A DNA stretch of 20,581 bases, from assembly GCA_015680685.1 (NCBI GenBank), contig MNCI01015741.1, forward strand, positions 1-20,581, given 5' to 3'. The stretch's first letter is position 1; each line of letters opens with the position of its first letter. Below, in pieces: positions 1-10,217 of this stretch. The DNA is from Gnetum montanum (lineage: Eukaryota > Streptophyta > Gnetopsida > Gnetales > Gnetaceae). A program made the position numbers and the translations under genes. A model generated the notes under the pieces. That model had not been told where the DNA came from. It saw nothing but the letters and a program-made list of their open reading frames with translations, and searched no databases.

Positions 1-1003
1 GGAGAGTTTGCACTCTAATTAGTTTTCAGATGAACTCCTCTTTATCGGAGTGATAAATGACCACATGCCCACCAAATCAAAATTGTATGATGACATCCTC
101 ACTTACCTTCTCACTTAGGAGATGTCATAAGATCAAGACTTTACAAAGAAATAATAGTTTCTTCATTAGGCTAAGTACTTCATNAGGCCTACATAATTTT
201 CACCATTGACTTCTATACCAAATGGGTGGAAGCAATAGTCATCGTTGGCTATACATCATCCATTGCTACTCGATTTGTACAAGAAGACATCGTAAATAGG
301 TTTGGTGTGCCACATGAACTGATTTCTAATAATGGAACCCATTTTACAAGTGCCATATTTTGAAAGCTAATGCAATCCTTGGGGGTTAAAAATAAATTAA
401 CAACACCCTATCACCCCCCAAGCCAACAATCAAGAAGAAGTTACCAATCAGGAGATCACAAAGATCCTAACAAGGACTGTAAGTAAATATAAGAAAGTTT
501 GGAGTACAAAACTCAACAATGCCTTTAGGGCCTACCACTCAACTTGGAAAATCCTTATAGGCTACTCTCCCTATGAGTTAGTATATAGAAAACTTCCAAC
601 ACTTCTAGTTCAATCTAAGCTCCATACACTTTTAATAGCCTATGACTTGGACCTTGACCTAAGCCTAGCATAAAGAGAAATATTGATCAACCTAAATGTG
701 CTAGATGAAAATTGGTTAGTGGCCCTATCTTTGAATGAAGTGCACAAGGAATTTAACAAAAATCATCATGACCTTAGAATACGGAAAGTAAAATTTCAAT
801 ATGGAGAGAAGGTTCTCTATTAGAATTCCATACATGTACCTCAAGAAACAAAGTTTCAAATGTTGTAGAAGGGACCTTATATAATTAACGAAATATTTTG
901 GGGCCATGTTTATCTACAAACCTGAGAGCTTGAGCAAAAAATAGTTGGTCAATATCCAACAAGTGAAACCTTTCCTTGAGCCAAAGCATGCCAGTACGAC
1001 TAA
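1..1003 (+). pseudogene. Ty3/gypsy integrase remnant (element C, 3' end of pol)
   Basis: Integrase inserts retroelement cDNA into the host genome. The catalytic core can be followed: first Asp at 208-210 in DFYTKWVEA, then RFGVPHELISNNGTHF (about 298-345), then YHP and the Glu at 437-439 before VTN. The usual second Asp of S-D-N-G is Asn here (328-330). After allowing for one extra C in the run 414-419, exactly 35 residues separate that site from the Glu, as in DD35E integrases. A C-terminal stretch with AYHSTWK, GYSPYELVYRKLP and YGEKVLY follows. Stops include TGA at 361-363. The part before about 190 is too decayed to read, and an N sits at 184. Reverse transcriptase and earlier domains lie outside the window. 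Family assignment is strong; the exact 3' end (TAA at 1001-1003) is a guess. Confidence 0.85.
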
Positions 1004-1059
1004 TACCTCATTGAATGGACAACCACACTCTATATTTTGCATCTCCTTCTTTCAACTTA

Positions 1060-2570
1060 GTTTTGGGGGAGATGGTCGTCTATGCTAATCATACAAATGG
1101 ATCCTCAGTTTTTCACTTGTTTTATTTTATGCATTTTTTTTACACTTTGTTGATTTTTACCCCTTTTTGGTTTTTCACTCTATTGATCTTCTCAATTTTT
1201 TTTACAACATCATTAGTATGTTTTTATATTTCTTGAATATTTTATAGTTTCTTGTATATTTTACTTTATTTTGATGTGACCTTTTGTTATTTTTGCTAAT
1301 AAAAGTGCTTTATTATCACAGGAAATAGTGTCAATGTTGCTATTTACTAATGGTGGTTTGTGCTTAATGTTTTCATTGCTAATGTCTAGTTTCTATTTTT
1401 GAATTCTAATGTCTAATGACTGAGTCATGGTATATTTTTCATAGAACAAGCAATGAGTTCACATCATCCACCCATCCATAAACTCTATGGTTTTCCTTGT
1501 TTTGGGAATATGTAGTTCCTTTTCATTAATAAAACTCTAAACAAATTTGTTACCTTGGTAGTCTTTGAACTTGGAAAGGATTCAAAGGTTTGAAAATGAT
1601 ATGACTTTGAGGGGATTCAATACTCTTTTTTCCTTTTTACTTATATGCTAGTTTATTTTCATGGATTTCTTATCATTCAACATCATCCAATGGTAGGAAG
1701 TTGAGATAGGTCTTTGCATGGTGTGATTCCTATAAAAAAATAAAAAAAATAAAAACAAGATGGGAATTCAAGGCACACCCCTTAGACAGAATAATGGGCT
1801 ACACGCACTAGTTATGGGACTAGAAAGACATGTTCCCCATGCTTGAAGGTCCCCTCTAACTAAGGCCCTTCTTCACTTTCTACATCCCCCTAAATAAGGA
1901 ATAGTGTTTAATCTATGGTGCATTCTTATGTTTTGAGTGTTGGACTATTCTTAGGATGGAAATGCGGAGTCATTGAAAGTGGTTGGTTTTGGTTTGGACT
2001 AAGGTTGGACTAAGGTTGGACTTTATCAAGTCATTTAAAACATAATTTCCATAAGGAACTTCATGTGACCATGATTTGGAACTCTATTCCATCATCTTAA
2101 TCATCCACTTATGTTATTCATCACTCACCTCAGAGCTAATTTCCATGTTATGCTCGATGTCTTAGTTTGATGTGTTGAAATTCTTGGATAGATTCTTCTG
2201 AGTTGGCCCTTAACTTTTCATAATTAATAATCAACTATGGGGCCCATAGACTCCTTAGTTGAGGTTATGTAAGGTTAAAAAGGACATGTGCTTGCTATGG
2301 GGAGGACCCACTTTCATATCTCTTGGTTTAGATGGTTAAGCTCTTTACCTTTGACATTGTTGCAATCATATCTTTAGTGTGTCCCATTATGCATCCAACT
2401 CTGTGCTTGTTAAAATTTCATAAAATTTCATTCTCCAACCATTTTCTCAATTTTTTTAACTCCAACACACTTTTCTACTATTTTCATCATGTTCATGGCT
2501 TTTTGGGCTTCTATTTGATCCTCATTTCACTCAAAATCTTCTTGTATTTTTCAAGTTTTCCCAAAGTCAA
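1060..2570 (+). mobile_element. Long 3' noncoding region of gypsy element C
   Basis: This stretch lies between the integrase and the LTR start. It aligns along its length with 16400-17840 of element B: both begin after a G-run (1065-1072) with CTATGCTAA, carry T-rich sequence (1108-1280), share the block around TCTTTGCATGGTGTG (1710), then CACACCCCTTAGAC (1775), CTCTAACTAAGGCCCTTCTT (1853) and GGGGAGGACCCAC (2299). Frames here are short and not conserved between the copies, so I regard it as noncoding. Long spacers between integrase and 3' LTR are known in Athila/Tat-type gypsy elements. It could alternatively be a decayed extra gene. Confidence 0.75.
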
Positions 2571-2586
2571 TGGTGGTTAATAGCTA

Positions 2587-2622
2587 CATTGATGGGGCCT
2601 CATCAACTAGGCCCCATCAATG
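2587..2622. repeat. Perfect 14-bp palindrome (8-nt loop) upstream of TATA
   Basis: Positions 2587-2600 (CATTGATGGGGCCT) are the exact reverse complement of 2609-2622, with CATCAACT between. It lies about 12 bp upstream of the TATA motif. A related but decayed fold-back occurs at 6183-6214. Confidence 0.9.
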
Positions 2623-2631
2623 CAACACAAA

Positions 2632-2645
2632 AAATATATAAATAC
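2632..2645 (+). promoter_or_regulatory. Putative LTR TATA box
   Basis: AAATATATAAATAC followed by a C-rich stretch (CCCCCACAC) is a good plant TATA context in an LTR-like block. Transcription would start about 30 bp downstream on the plus strand. This is inferred from sequence only. Confidence 0.5.
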
Positions 2646-3108
2646 CCCCACACACTTTGGAATTTTTATCATTTTCTTGACAATAAGAGGGAGGTTTTTG
2701 CCATTTTTCAGAGGCCAAAACCTTTAGAGCCCATAACTTTCTAACCATTTGTCCAAATCACTCTATTCTTTAATCCTATAGCTACTAACAATAAGCTATT
2801 AATCGTGGGGACCACAAACTTTAAGGTTTTTGATGACTTTTCTTTGAAAATTTTACTAACACCTCCAAAGGTTTAATGAAAACAATGATATTAAACCATC
2901 AATTTTTGAGAGTTTAACCCTTTTAACACCCTCTAGTATGACTATAATCACTTATTAACATTAAAATACAAATAAAATAATGATTAAAATTGATCAAATT
3001 AGTCATAATCACAACTTAGCCAAGTGTAACTTTCCTAAGGAGATAGGGTATCCCAATTGTTTCCCATTACATAATAATTACTAACCCATGGTCATATTGT
3101 GATTATAG

Positions 3109-5931
3109 ATGGCACCAAGAAGAGAATGACCGCAAGAGGGAGGATAATCTCAACCAAGGAAGAAATGACCTAGACCTAGAAGGGACTAAGAAGAAAATGT
3201 CTAGGAATAGGAAGAAGAAACCCATGTAACTGGACCTCTTCAAGAGGAGTTCAAAGTGGAATCTATTCACCAAATTCCCAAGTAAGAGGCTACAATAGAG
3301 CAATCATAGTGAGGAGAGGCACCAAGGCTTGTACCAAGACTTGAGGTTACATTGACACAAGCCTGCCTCGACACAATTAGGCCTGGTGATGTCCAACACT
3401 CAATTCTCCAAGAACTGAACTTTAGGCCATTCTTAAGCAATGCTCTATTAGAGGTAAAGACATAGTTGTAAATCTATTCCATGTGGCCAATCATCACTTC
3501 TAGTGGGTAGTGGTACATGGGAGAGATGTACCTCTAATAGAACAGCAAAAAAGTAGCTTCCATTGTGAAGATTAAGGACATTTATGTGTCCTTCTCAACT
3601 AAAGCCATCACATAGGCTCTTAAGTTGTCTAATTCTGGAACACAACTAGCAAAGCTTTCAACGCAAGCTGATCCAAATGCAAAAAAGAAGTGAACTTAGT
3701 AGTGTTATGGGGTTGACAATAAGGAGTTTGACATGCTCACATAGGCACATATACTTCAAGATAGTGGCCTATCACCTCAATCCAACGGTGAGGCCTAGTA
3801 AGTTAACTACCTTTTTTGCTTGGGAATGTGCCACTTTAAGCAAAAAATTTCTAGTAAACCTTCCATAATTAATCTATTTAAAGATAGAAAAGCATTTCAA
3901 AGAAAATGAGTGTGGAAGGAAAATCTTACCCTTTCCATGCCTTATTAGAAAATTTTGCAAAAATACAAGGGTAGTTGCTATGCCAACGACATAATCAGGT
4001 ATACTCCCATTACCTCTTGGTTTGAAATGATGAAGGATAAGATGCCTACTGTGTCCAAAGAAGGGGAGTAGTAACTACTAGCTCCACCACCTACTTAGGA
4101 AATAATGCTAGAAGCTTGCACTGCTATTAAGCACCTACATAAAATTTGAGAGTAACTCATGCAATAGCAAGAGAAACGAATAGAAACAAGTGATGAAGAA
4201 TCATTTGTGTATCAAACTATGATAAGTCACCTTAATGAAGTGGCTTGAACAATTAGCTAGATGGAGGGAGGTGGACCAATATTTTCAGCCCAACAAATGT
4301 AACTACCCATGGGGTTGAATTCCAATGCTCGAGGTGATGGTATCTCTCTCTCTCAATGCCATTTATTCTCAAAAATATTTGGGAATACTTCTTTCTTTTC
4401 AATGGACTTGGAGGAGGGTGGAGGAAATTGTACTAGTGATGCAACACTAAGGGTAGGAGATAGCTACAGAAGTGGTTGCTGATAGAATTGCTAAAGTATT
4501 AAATGCACCTACAATGTCTGTACTAGATATTTCCACACTTAGAGATGTGCAAATGTCTGTAGGAACTTTTAGCAAAAAATTGAGTACAACCTAGCATGAA
4601 GAGTTGTTGGATTGACTCGTGGGAACTAGGAAACTGATTCCAAACATCTTTAGTTTTTTAGATAGCATTACTACAACCTAGTTGAAGCTCTTGAAGCAAA
4701 GGGAAAATGTATCATCCTGAAAGGAAAACTTGAAATAGCTTAAGCACAAAAACAACACTTGGCTATGGAAGTTGATGAATTTCTTTCCAATTTTGTTGAT
4801 CCCATACTCCCAACCCTACTATAACAAGAGATGAATCTTTTCAACAGCTTCAAGAACAATTAAAAAAAGTTTAGGGAATGATAATGTCAATATTTAACGA
4901 GTCTATAGTTGAAGCAAAGACTTATTCAGTTCGAAAGGACTTGGTTCAAACATGCCAAGAAAATGAAACATTGTTGATGCACATAAATAACAAATACAAG
5001 AATTCAGCCATCAATAGCAGGAGTAGCTAGCCAGAGCAAATACAAAATTAAGAATATTAGCAATAGAGAATCACAATCTCTTTATGGAGGAATTCCATGC
5101 CTTATGCCAAAAATATGTCACTGAAATTACTACTTCAAACAGTGAGGCCCTCAAATTTAAGAGAGTCAAAAATCACTACAAAGACTATGTTGGTCTGCAG
5201 AAAGAAGTGAATGAAAAACATATCCAAGTGGCTAAGGGGAAACTAAATGAGGCCCTCCAAGAACTCCAGCAATGAAGAGAGGTGTGGTAGCCTATCATTG
5301 ATATAATAGATGCCTACAATGAAGGAGAGATACACATGAAGGAGTTGCAAATTTAAGAAATGACAAAATATATGGAACTGGCCAATCTTTGATACGCAAA
5401 TCTAGTAATGCTAATTGTTGGATGACCATGGTTAGAACTTGAAAAGTAGGTGGCTAGCTTGTACTTGTTGCATGAGGCTGATTTCAAGCACCACAGGAAC
5501 ACCAAGCAAAAGCTTGTGATAGCAAACACTAAACTCGAAGTTCTTAAGGAAAGATTCATTGATCAATAATCAACTACTAAGAACTTGGCTAGGAGAATGA
5601 ATGATTACCAGGAGCTGCAAAATGCAATCGGGACATTTGACGTTGAGCACAAATAATTCACTATCTAGTTCATCAATGATAAGGAGCTATTTCTAGCAAT
5701 TACCTATCCTTGGAATGTACCCATTCTAACCCACATTGGCAAAGATATGTGGATGATGCACAATCCCAGGAGTAAGGAGGAGAAGATGAAAGCATTGTTG
5801 GATGCTTTTCATCTTTTTCCAAAAGTTGCAACAATAGTAAGACAACCATAGCGACTCAACCATCACATGTGCCTAAAGTTAGAGAAGGTCCATTGAAATC
5901 TTAGGAGCCTTCACTACCTAGGACCGTGTGA
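3109..5931 (+). pseudogene. ORF-X: unrecognised decayed reading frame of about 940 codons
   Basis: I do not recognise this protein and assign no function. From ATG 3109 (MAPRRE) a frame with many stops can be followed for about 1.9 kb. The N-terminus is rich in Arg, Pro, Trp and Glu. A middle part has ITSWFEMMKDKMPTVSKEGE (about 4007-4066) and APPPT. A shift of frame occurs near 5027. The next part (5033-5275, 5353-5690) is Lys/Glu/Leu-rich with few prolines and looks like coiled coil. A final shift gives a Ser/Pro-rich tail ending PSLPRTV at TGA 5929-5931. No zinc knuckle, protease, reverse transcriptase or integrase motif was seen. It lies between an LTR-like block and a purine tract plus LTR start, so it is probably the sole gene of a non-autonomous retroelement, or an extra ORF of a longer one. 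The coiled-coil call is by eye. Confidence 0.5.
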
Positions 5932-6150
5932 TCTTTTCACTTGTCTTCATGCCATTAAAGGACATGTTGTCCAATTTTTTGTTTGGTGTTCAATTTTTTA
6001 TCGTGAACACCACAAATTTGTAATTTTGTTGATCTATACACTCGAGCACTTAGTTTTATCATGTTAGTTTTTTTGTGTCATGTGCTAGTCAATAATCCCA
6101 TACCTTCACAATTTTGTAAAGAACTAAAGGATGAAAATTTTCATTCAATC
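5932..6150 (+). mobile_element. 3' noncoding tail of element D
   Basis: AT-rich DNA between the ORF-X stop and the purine tract. It has T-rich runs and no open frame. It is inferred to be the untranslated 3' part of element D. Confidence 0.4.
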
Positions 6151-6250
6151 GTGGGGGTATGATGAGTCATGGATTGGCTACATCAATGAGGCCTCATCAA
6201 CCAAGCCTCATTGACTAGGCTATGTCAACTAGGCCACATCGATGCACTGT
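6151..6250 (+). mobile_element. Polypurine tract and truncated 3' LTR of element D
   Basis: GTGGGGGTA (6151-6159) is followed at 6160 by TGATGAG, a plausible LTR start; the LTR of element B opens with the same TGATGAG at 11929. The next bases (GGCTACATCAATGAGGCCTCATCAAC) match the block at 2583-2607, so this is another copy of that LTR. A fold-back is present (6183-6192 with 6205-6214, 10-bp stem). Similarity to the first copy stops near 6246, before its TATA box, so the LTR is truncated or interrupted. Confidence 0.55.
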
Positions 6251-8110
6251 TTGATGCATTGATGTGATCTGTTGAATAACACTGACAATTGCCAACAAGC
6301 CTTTATTTCACAGATTACGAAGCATGAATTATAATGGAAACACTTTTCAACATCACTTCATGAAGACATTTGATCCTATAACATCAGTGTTGTGCAAGAC
6401 ATTAACTTACATTGGTTCAAAGTTCACACCTAACAAAAGTAAATTGTATAATAATAACGAGTGAAGCAAAATATTTTGTAGAAATAAGAGAGAGATTCAC
6501 TTGTTAAAAGATCTTAATTTTTGAAAGTTGATATATTAAATGGATACAATATTGTATTGTAACCTATTGTTAAGGTGTTTGAGTTATATATCTAAGACTC
6601 AACTTTGAATCTACACATTTGATGAACATTTTAGAAATTATAAGGGCTTTTCATTTATTAATGCTACACTTAGCAATAGTAACTATCTTGATAAATAGCT
6701 ATGATCCATTTGTAAGGCCATTCTAGACTGTAATGTTAGGTCTTTTGAAAATTTCATGTTTTGACCCCTAGACTTGTACCATAGCCACAGTAGATGCCAA
6801 GAATTTTCTTACACACATACATATTTGAAATAAAAAACATTATTTGAATGATGGGGATATTACTTATCTACACCAAACCAATATATGTCCTAAAATTAGA
6901 AAGAAGCATCACTACAATAGAACTATAAATAATTCAAAAAGAAAAAAAAACTAGCTATACATCAAAAAGCCATTTTGATTGAATATAACAGAAAAGAAAG
7001 TGACTCCCAAGCCCTTGCCAAACTAGGGTAAATGATCAAGCAATGTAATTTCATTAATCCTCATCGTAATAAATACAATCAACCCTATTATAGTTAGTAT
7101 TGATGGTGAAATTAGTTTTTATGAGCTACAATAAGTCCTTAGTTTCAAAAGTAGAATGTTTCCATTTGTCCATCCACTTGAACAAAACTAAAATAAAACA
7201 CAGAAAATCTTGAGAAAACATTCCAAAATATCTTGAATAAGAAAAAAACACTTCGAGAACTATATAAACAATTATTCTATCTATCTCTCTATATGTATAT
7301 AATAGCTAATCAAAAACTCTTCTTAATCTCTTTTACTAAATTTACCTTTTAAATTTAATTTCTTTGTATTTCTTCCTATAAATTTAGTTTAAATAGGTTG
7401 AACACTATGATGGATTAGATTTTCATCAAGTATCACAGGCTATCAATTATGACGATATTGATTTTTAAGAGGGTTCACTATACATGTGGTTCCTTGTACA
7501 TAAGTAAGCTATTTCTAAATCCATCTTTAGATTTTCTCATGGTGTCTGTATCTTTCTTAAGCTCACTTCAGATCTAATTTAGACATTGTAAATATCTTTT
7601 TGATCTTTCTAAATCAANTAGTCTGAAATGGCAACTAAAAACTAAAGATCTTGAACATTGATTTAGAAAGATCAAAAAGATATTTACAATGTCTAAATTA
7701 GATCTGAAGTGAGCTTAAGAAAGATACAGACACCATGAGAAAATCTAAAGATGGATTTAGAAATAGCTTACTTATGTACAAGGAACCACATGTATAGTGA
7801 ACCCTCTTAAANTGTCATCAAAATGGATTTAATAAAAAATAATCGAAATTACCATTTCGTTCACTACCAATCGACAAACTTTTTTATCATTATTCAATCA
7901 AAGGCAATACTCAAACCAAGTACCAGAAAATATTCGTAATGTTAAGAGTTTATTAAACACTAATTTAGTAATTTATTAAAATATAGCAAACTCATGATCC
8001 CTTACGTATAACTAGACCAAGGTTGATAACAGGAATGGTCTAAAGAAATGAAAAAATAAGAATGGGCACACAATTAACTAAATTACCATAGTAGAAGATA
8101 TATTACTTAC
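6251..8110. other. AT-rich noncoding DNA, probably intron 2 of the NIPA-like gene
   Basis: No reading frame of note. The lower edge of the NIPA-like exon is at 8111, with a consensus donor GTAAGT read on the minus strand (8110-8105). The next expected NIPA exon was looked for here on the minus strand and not found. The segment includes the N-bracketed inverted repeat at 7464-7811. Confidence 0.5.
7464..7811. repeat. Perfect 154-bp inverted repeat bounded by Ns (likely assembly artefact)
   Basis: 7464-7617 and 7658-7811 are reverse complements with no mismatch that I can find. The spacer is 7618-7657. An N lies immediately after each arm, at 7618 and 7812, so 7619-7811 behaves as a separate 193-bp contig. 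Flipped, it would overlap the end of the left contig by 154 bp and extend it by 39 bp. Confidence 0.95.
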
Positions 8111-9593
8111 TAGTTATCAAGGCTGCCCACCAACGTGGCTCATATAAATATAAAAAACCTCCTTTCCCTGCAAAAGTAAACTCTAAAATATGTCAGTGAC
8201 CATGAAAATAGAAAATTCTAAAGATCTTATTTGGTTAAGTTATATTAGATTTTAGAATGTTAGGATCTTCTTAACTTGCATTCATGATGACAAAATGAAC
8301 TGGTCAATCATGGATAAAACTAAAACATTTAAGACATTCTGACTTTCAATTATAAGTAAATTAGGATCTTTTTTTTTAAAAAAGGAAGAAATTTCCCATG
8401 ATTAGGTAGCTAACCCTCACTTCCTTTCTTGTAACCAGGAAGCTTCCCTTTGGCATTATGACTAAAAAAATTATTTACGGTGACAGGGAAACTCCCACTT
8501 GGTGTTGTGACCAAAAACATTATTTACCAGGATAAAGAAGGACCCTCTTTAGTCAGCTGGTAGTTGGCCTCTTGGCCAAAATAAAATAAGATCATAATGA
8601 AGTCGTCAAGCAGATGTAGAATGGTATTTGTACACAGATAACGTGTCTTTGGATGTTACTGCAACCTTTTCCACATTTGAATAAATGGAAGAAAGATATC
8701 TGGCTATCTTGTAGCCAAATTCTCTTGATTTGACAATTTAGAAGCCTAACAAAACTATGTAACCTATGAATGAAACCTTCATAATTATTCCTAAGAAAGT
8801 AATTTCATGCTTTTCACCAAAGAACCATTGGTTGATAAACATACATAATTCCCAAGAAATTTTTTCCTAGTTTGAAAAGAATTGAAGATGCGTGTTCCTA
8901 GGAAAATACGATCCACAAAAGCTGTTGAAAGCTTAGTACCAACACACCAAATTAGTTTTCTCCTTTGGTTGAGCTGATTTTAATCTTTTAAATTTACACA
9001 AAATTCATTATCATCATTGCGTTTGTTCCATCAAATTGGGGTGATCTTTTTCTAATAAACAACAAGTTTCATGCTAACTTTATGGGCAGCTCGCTACCTG
9101 ATATGAACCTACTAGAACTAAACTTATGTCAACAAGCATTACCTCATGGACTAAAAATGGTCAGAAGTAAAAATAATTTTCACATGATAAACAACCAACC
9201 AAATTGCAGCTTTTCATACGAAAGAACAGCGAAGATACAAAACAATATAAGTTATTGTTTGGCAAGACTCATGCTCAGATAATAAAATAACAAACAAGTA
9301 GAAGGAAGATGTACAAATATTCACTAACAAGTCTTACTAAAATTTCTTGGAAGATAAACAACTACCCAATTTGGGCAGTGCATCAACATAATGACTACAA
9401 AAATATAGGTATTTCAAACTAATTAAATGTAATTCATAAGATCTCAGTATGCATACCTACTCGTAACCTAGAGGCATCTGCTTTCTTCAATCCTTTTTTC
9501 TTCATGATAAAACTAGTACCAATGAAGAAATTGGATGAAAGTGCAAGTGTTAATCCCTTAACATTGTTAGATGAAGGGAATATTTTGTGAGTG
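8111..9593 (-). CDS. NIPA: NIPA-family magnesium transporter, two internal exons (partial)
   Basis: NIPA proteins are multi-pass membrane proteins linked to Mg2+ transport. Reading the minus strand, exon 9593-9457 encodes SSNNVKGLTLALSSN, then FFIGTSFIMKKKGLKKADAS, then RLRV; exon 8167-8111 adds GKGGFLYLYEPRWWAALIT. This follows the start of plant NIPA proteins (first membrane helix, FIG-SFI-KKKGLKKA, then GG-YLYEP-WW--MIT). Splice sites agree: donor GTATGC at 9456, acceptor TTTTGCAG ending at 8168, donor GTAAGT at 8110. Phases join cleanly (1+2, then 57 bp) and the last base fits the Met expected next. Odd points: no initiator Met is visible, the 9593 acceptor is a weak GAG, Leu to Arg occurs in EP-WW, and later exons are absent. 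It may be part of a gene with very long introns or a diverged fragment. Confidence 0.72.
8168..9456 (-). other. Intron between the two NIPA-like exons
   Basis: 1289 bp, AT-rich, GT...AG on the minus strand. It holds a two-copy repeat of about 48 bp (8431-8526). The small open frame at 9082-9282 on the plus strand has no recognisable feature and is taken as chance. Confidence 0.65.
8431..8526. repeat. Two tandem diverged copies of a ~48-bp unit
   Basis: Copy 1 is 8431-8477 and copy 2 is 8478-8526. Both read roughly G-ACAGG-AA-CTCCC--TTGG--TT-TGAC-AAAAA--TTATTTA. A weaker third start (CCAGGATAAAG) follows at 8527. Confidence 0.7.
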
Positions 9594-9835
9594 CTCACAG
9601 TAAGAGTCAAAGAGTGTACAAAAGTTTATTTGAGCATTAATTTACCTAAGCACGTCAGTGTGAACAACAATAAAGATAAAATTTTATGATTAAACCTTAC
9701 AAAAATTGGAATAGATTAATTGTTTCCTTATACATATAATATTCATGAAATTTACTTTAATTTTTTAAGTAATTAATTAGATTAATTAAATAGAAAACAT
9801 AATTAAAACCACTTTGAAGATATGTTTAATGCTTG
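9594..9835. other. AT-rich sequence between the NIPA-like exon and element A
   Basis: No gene seen. If the NIPA-like gene is real, its upstream intron starts here. The recognisable LTR of element A begins near 9836. Confidence 0.4.
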
Positions 9836-10216
9836 GTAATCCCAGTTAACGCTTGGTAACCCAGTGGCACTATAATGTGTTTAGGATGTGTACAAAAAGT
9901 GGGAATAGATGTTTCTGTAAGGATTAGTTAAATATTAGATAGCTATTAGATTACTTAAGCATTTGATTACTTTATTCTTGTTCTTATACAACTTAATTCA
10001 TAAAAGATAAAATGATAGAAATCATGTGACTTAGTTACACTTAACCATATTCTTGCACTTTACAAGTGGCACTGAGAAGACAATGATTGCAATGGTTAGC
10101 TTCACCTCCAAGAACTAGTGTACTTAGAAACCTAAAGTCTTTGGAATTTGACTAGATTTCTTACTAGATGCTAGTGATTCATATGGTTGAATATAAGATA
10201 TACTCGCTACTCATCA
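9836..10216 (+). mobile_element. 5'-truncated LTR of gypsy element A
   Basis: Aligns with the last ~365 bp of the LTR of element B (12601-12965): shared ATCCCAGT near the start, GTGTAC-----GTGGGAA--GATGTT, a middle with AAAAGATA, and the same end, CTCGC-ACTCATCA. It ends in CA at 10216, directly before a decayed primer site. The 5' part, including any promoter, is missing. Confidence 0.75.
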
Positions 10217-10217
10217 C

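Larger units (their letters stand above)
2571..3108 (+). mobile_element. LTR-like block and leader between element C and ORF-X
   Basis: The block begins where the shared 3' region ends. Its opening (GCTACATTGATGGGGCCTCATC) matches the sequence after the purine tract at 6160. It contains a perfect 14-bp palindrome and a TATA box, as expected at the U3/R end of an LTR. I cannot place the LTR 3' end or a convincing primer-binding site before the ATG at 3109, so the boundary with the ORF-X leader is unknown. It may be the 3' LTR of C, the 5' LTR of D, or one LTR shared by both. Confidence 0.55.

Noticed and set aside
1015-1236. Phe-rich open frame after integrase as an env-like gene
   Set aside because: It lies in T-rich DNA whose counterpart in element B is a minisatellite; no conserved frame between the copies.
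1073-2570. Reading 1073-2570 and 16425-17840 as LTRs after the first G-run
   Set aside because: They do not match the LTR next to the primer site of element B, and have no TATA box or CA end at the right place.
2332-2580. 82-codon open frame before the LTR
   Set aside because: Not open in the homologous stretch 17680-17830; sequence is just pyrimidine-rich.
7464-7811. MITE or microRNA precursor
   Set aside because: Exact arm ends at Ns and zero mismatches fit a contig artefact better.
8560-8900. Copia-type reverse transcriptase on the minus strand (LDDF-like residues near 8600)
   Set aside because: No neighbouring reverse transcriptase motifs and no open frame; lies inside the inferred intron.
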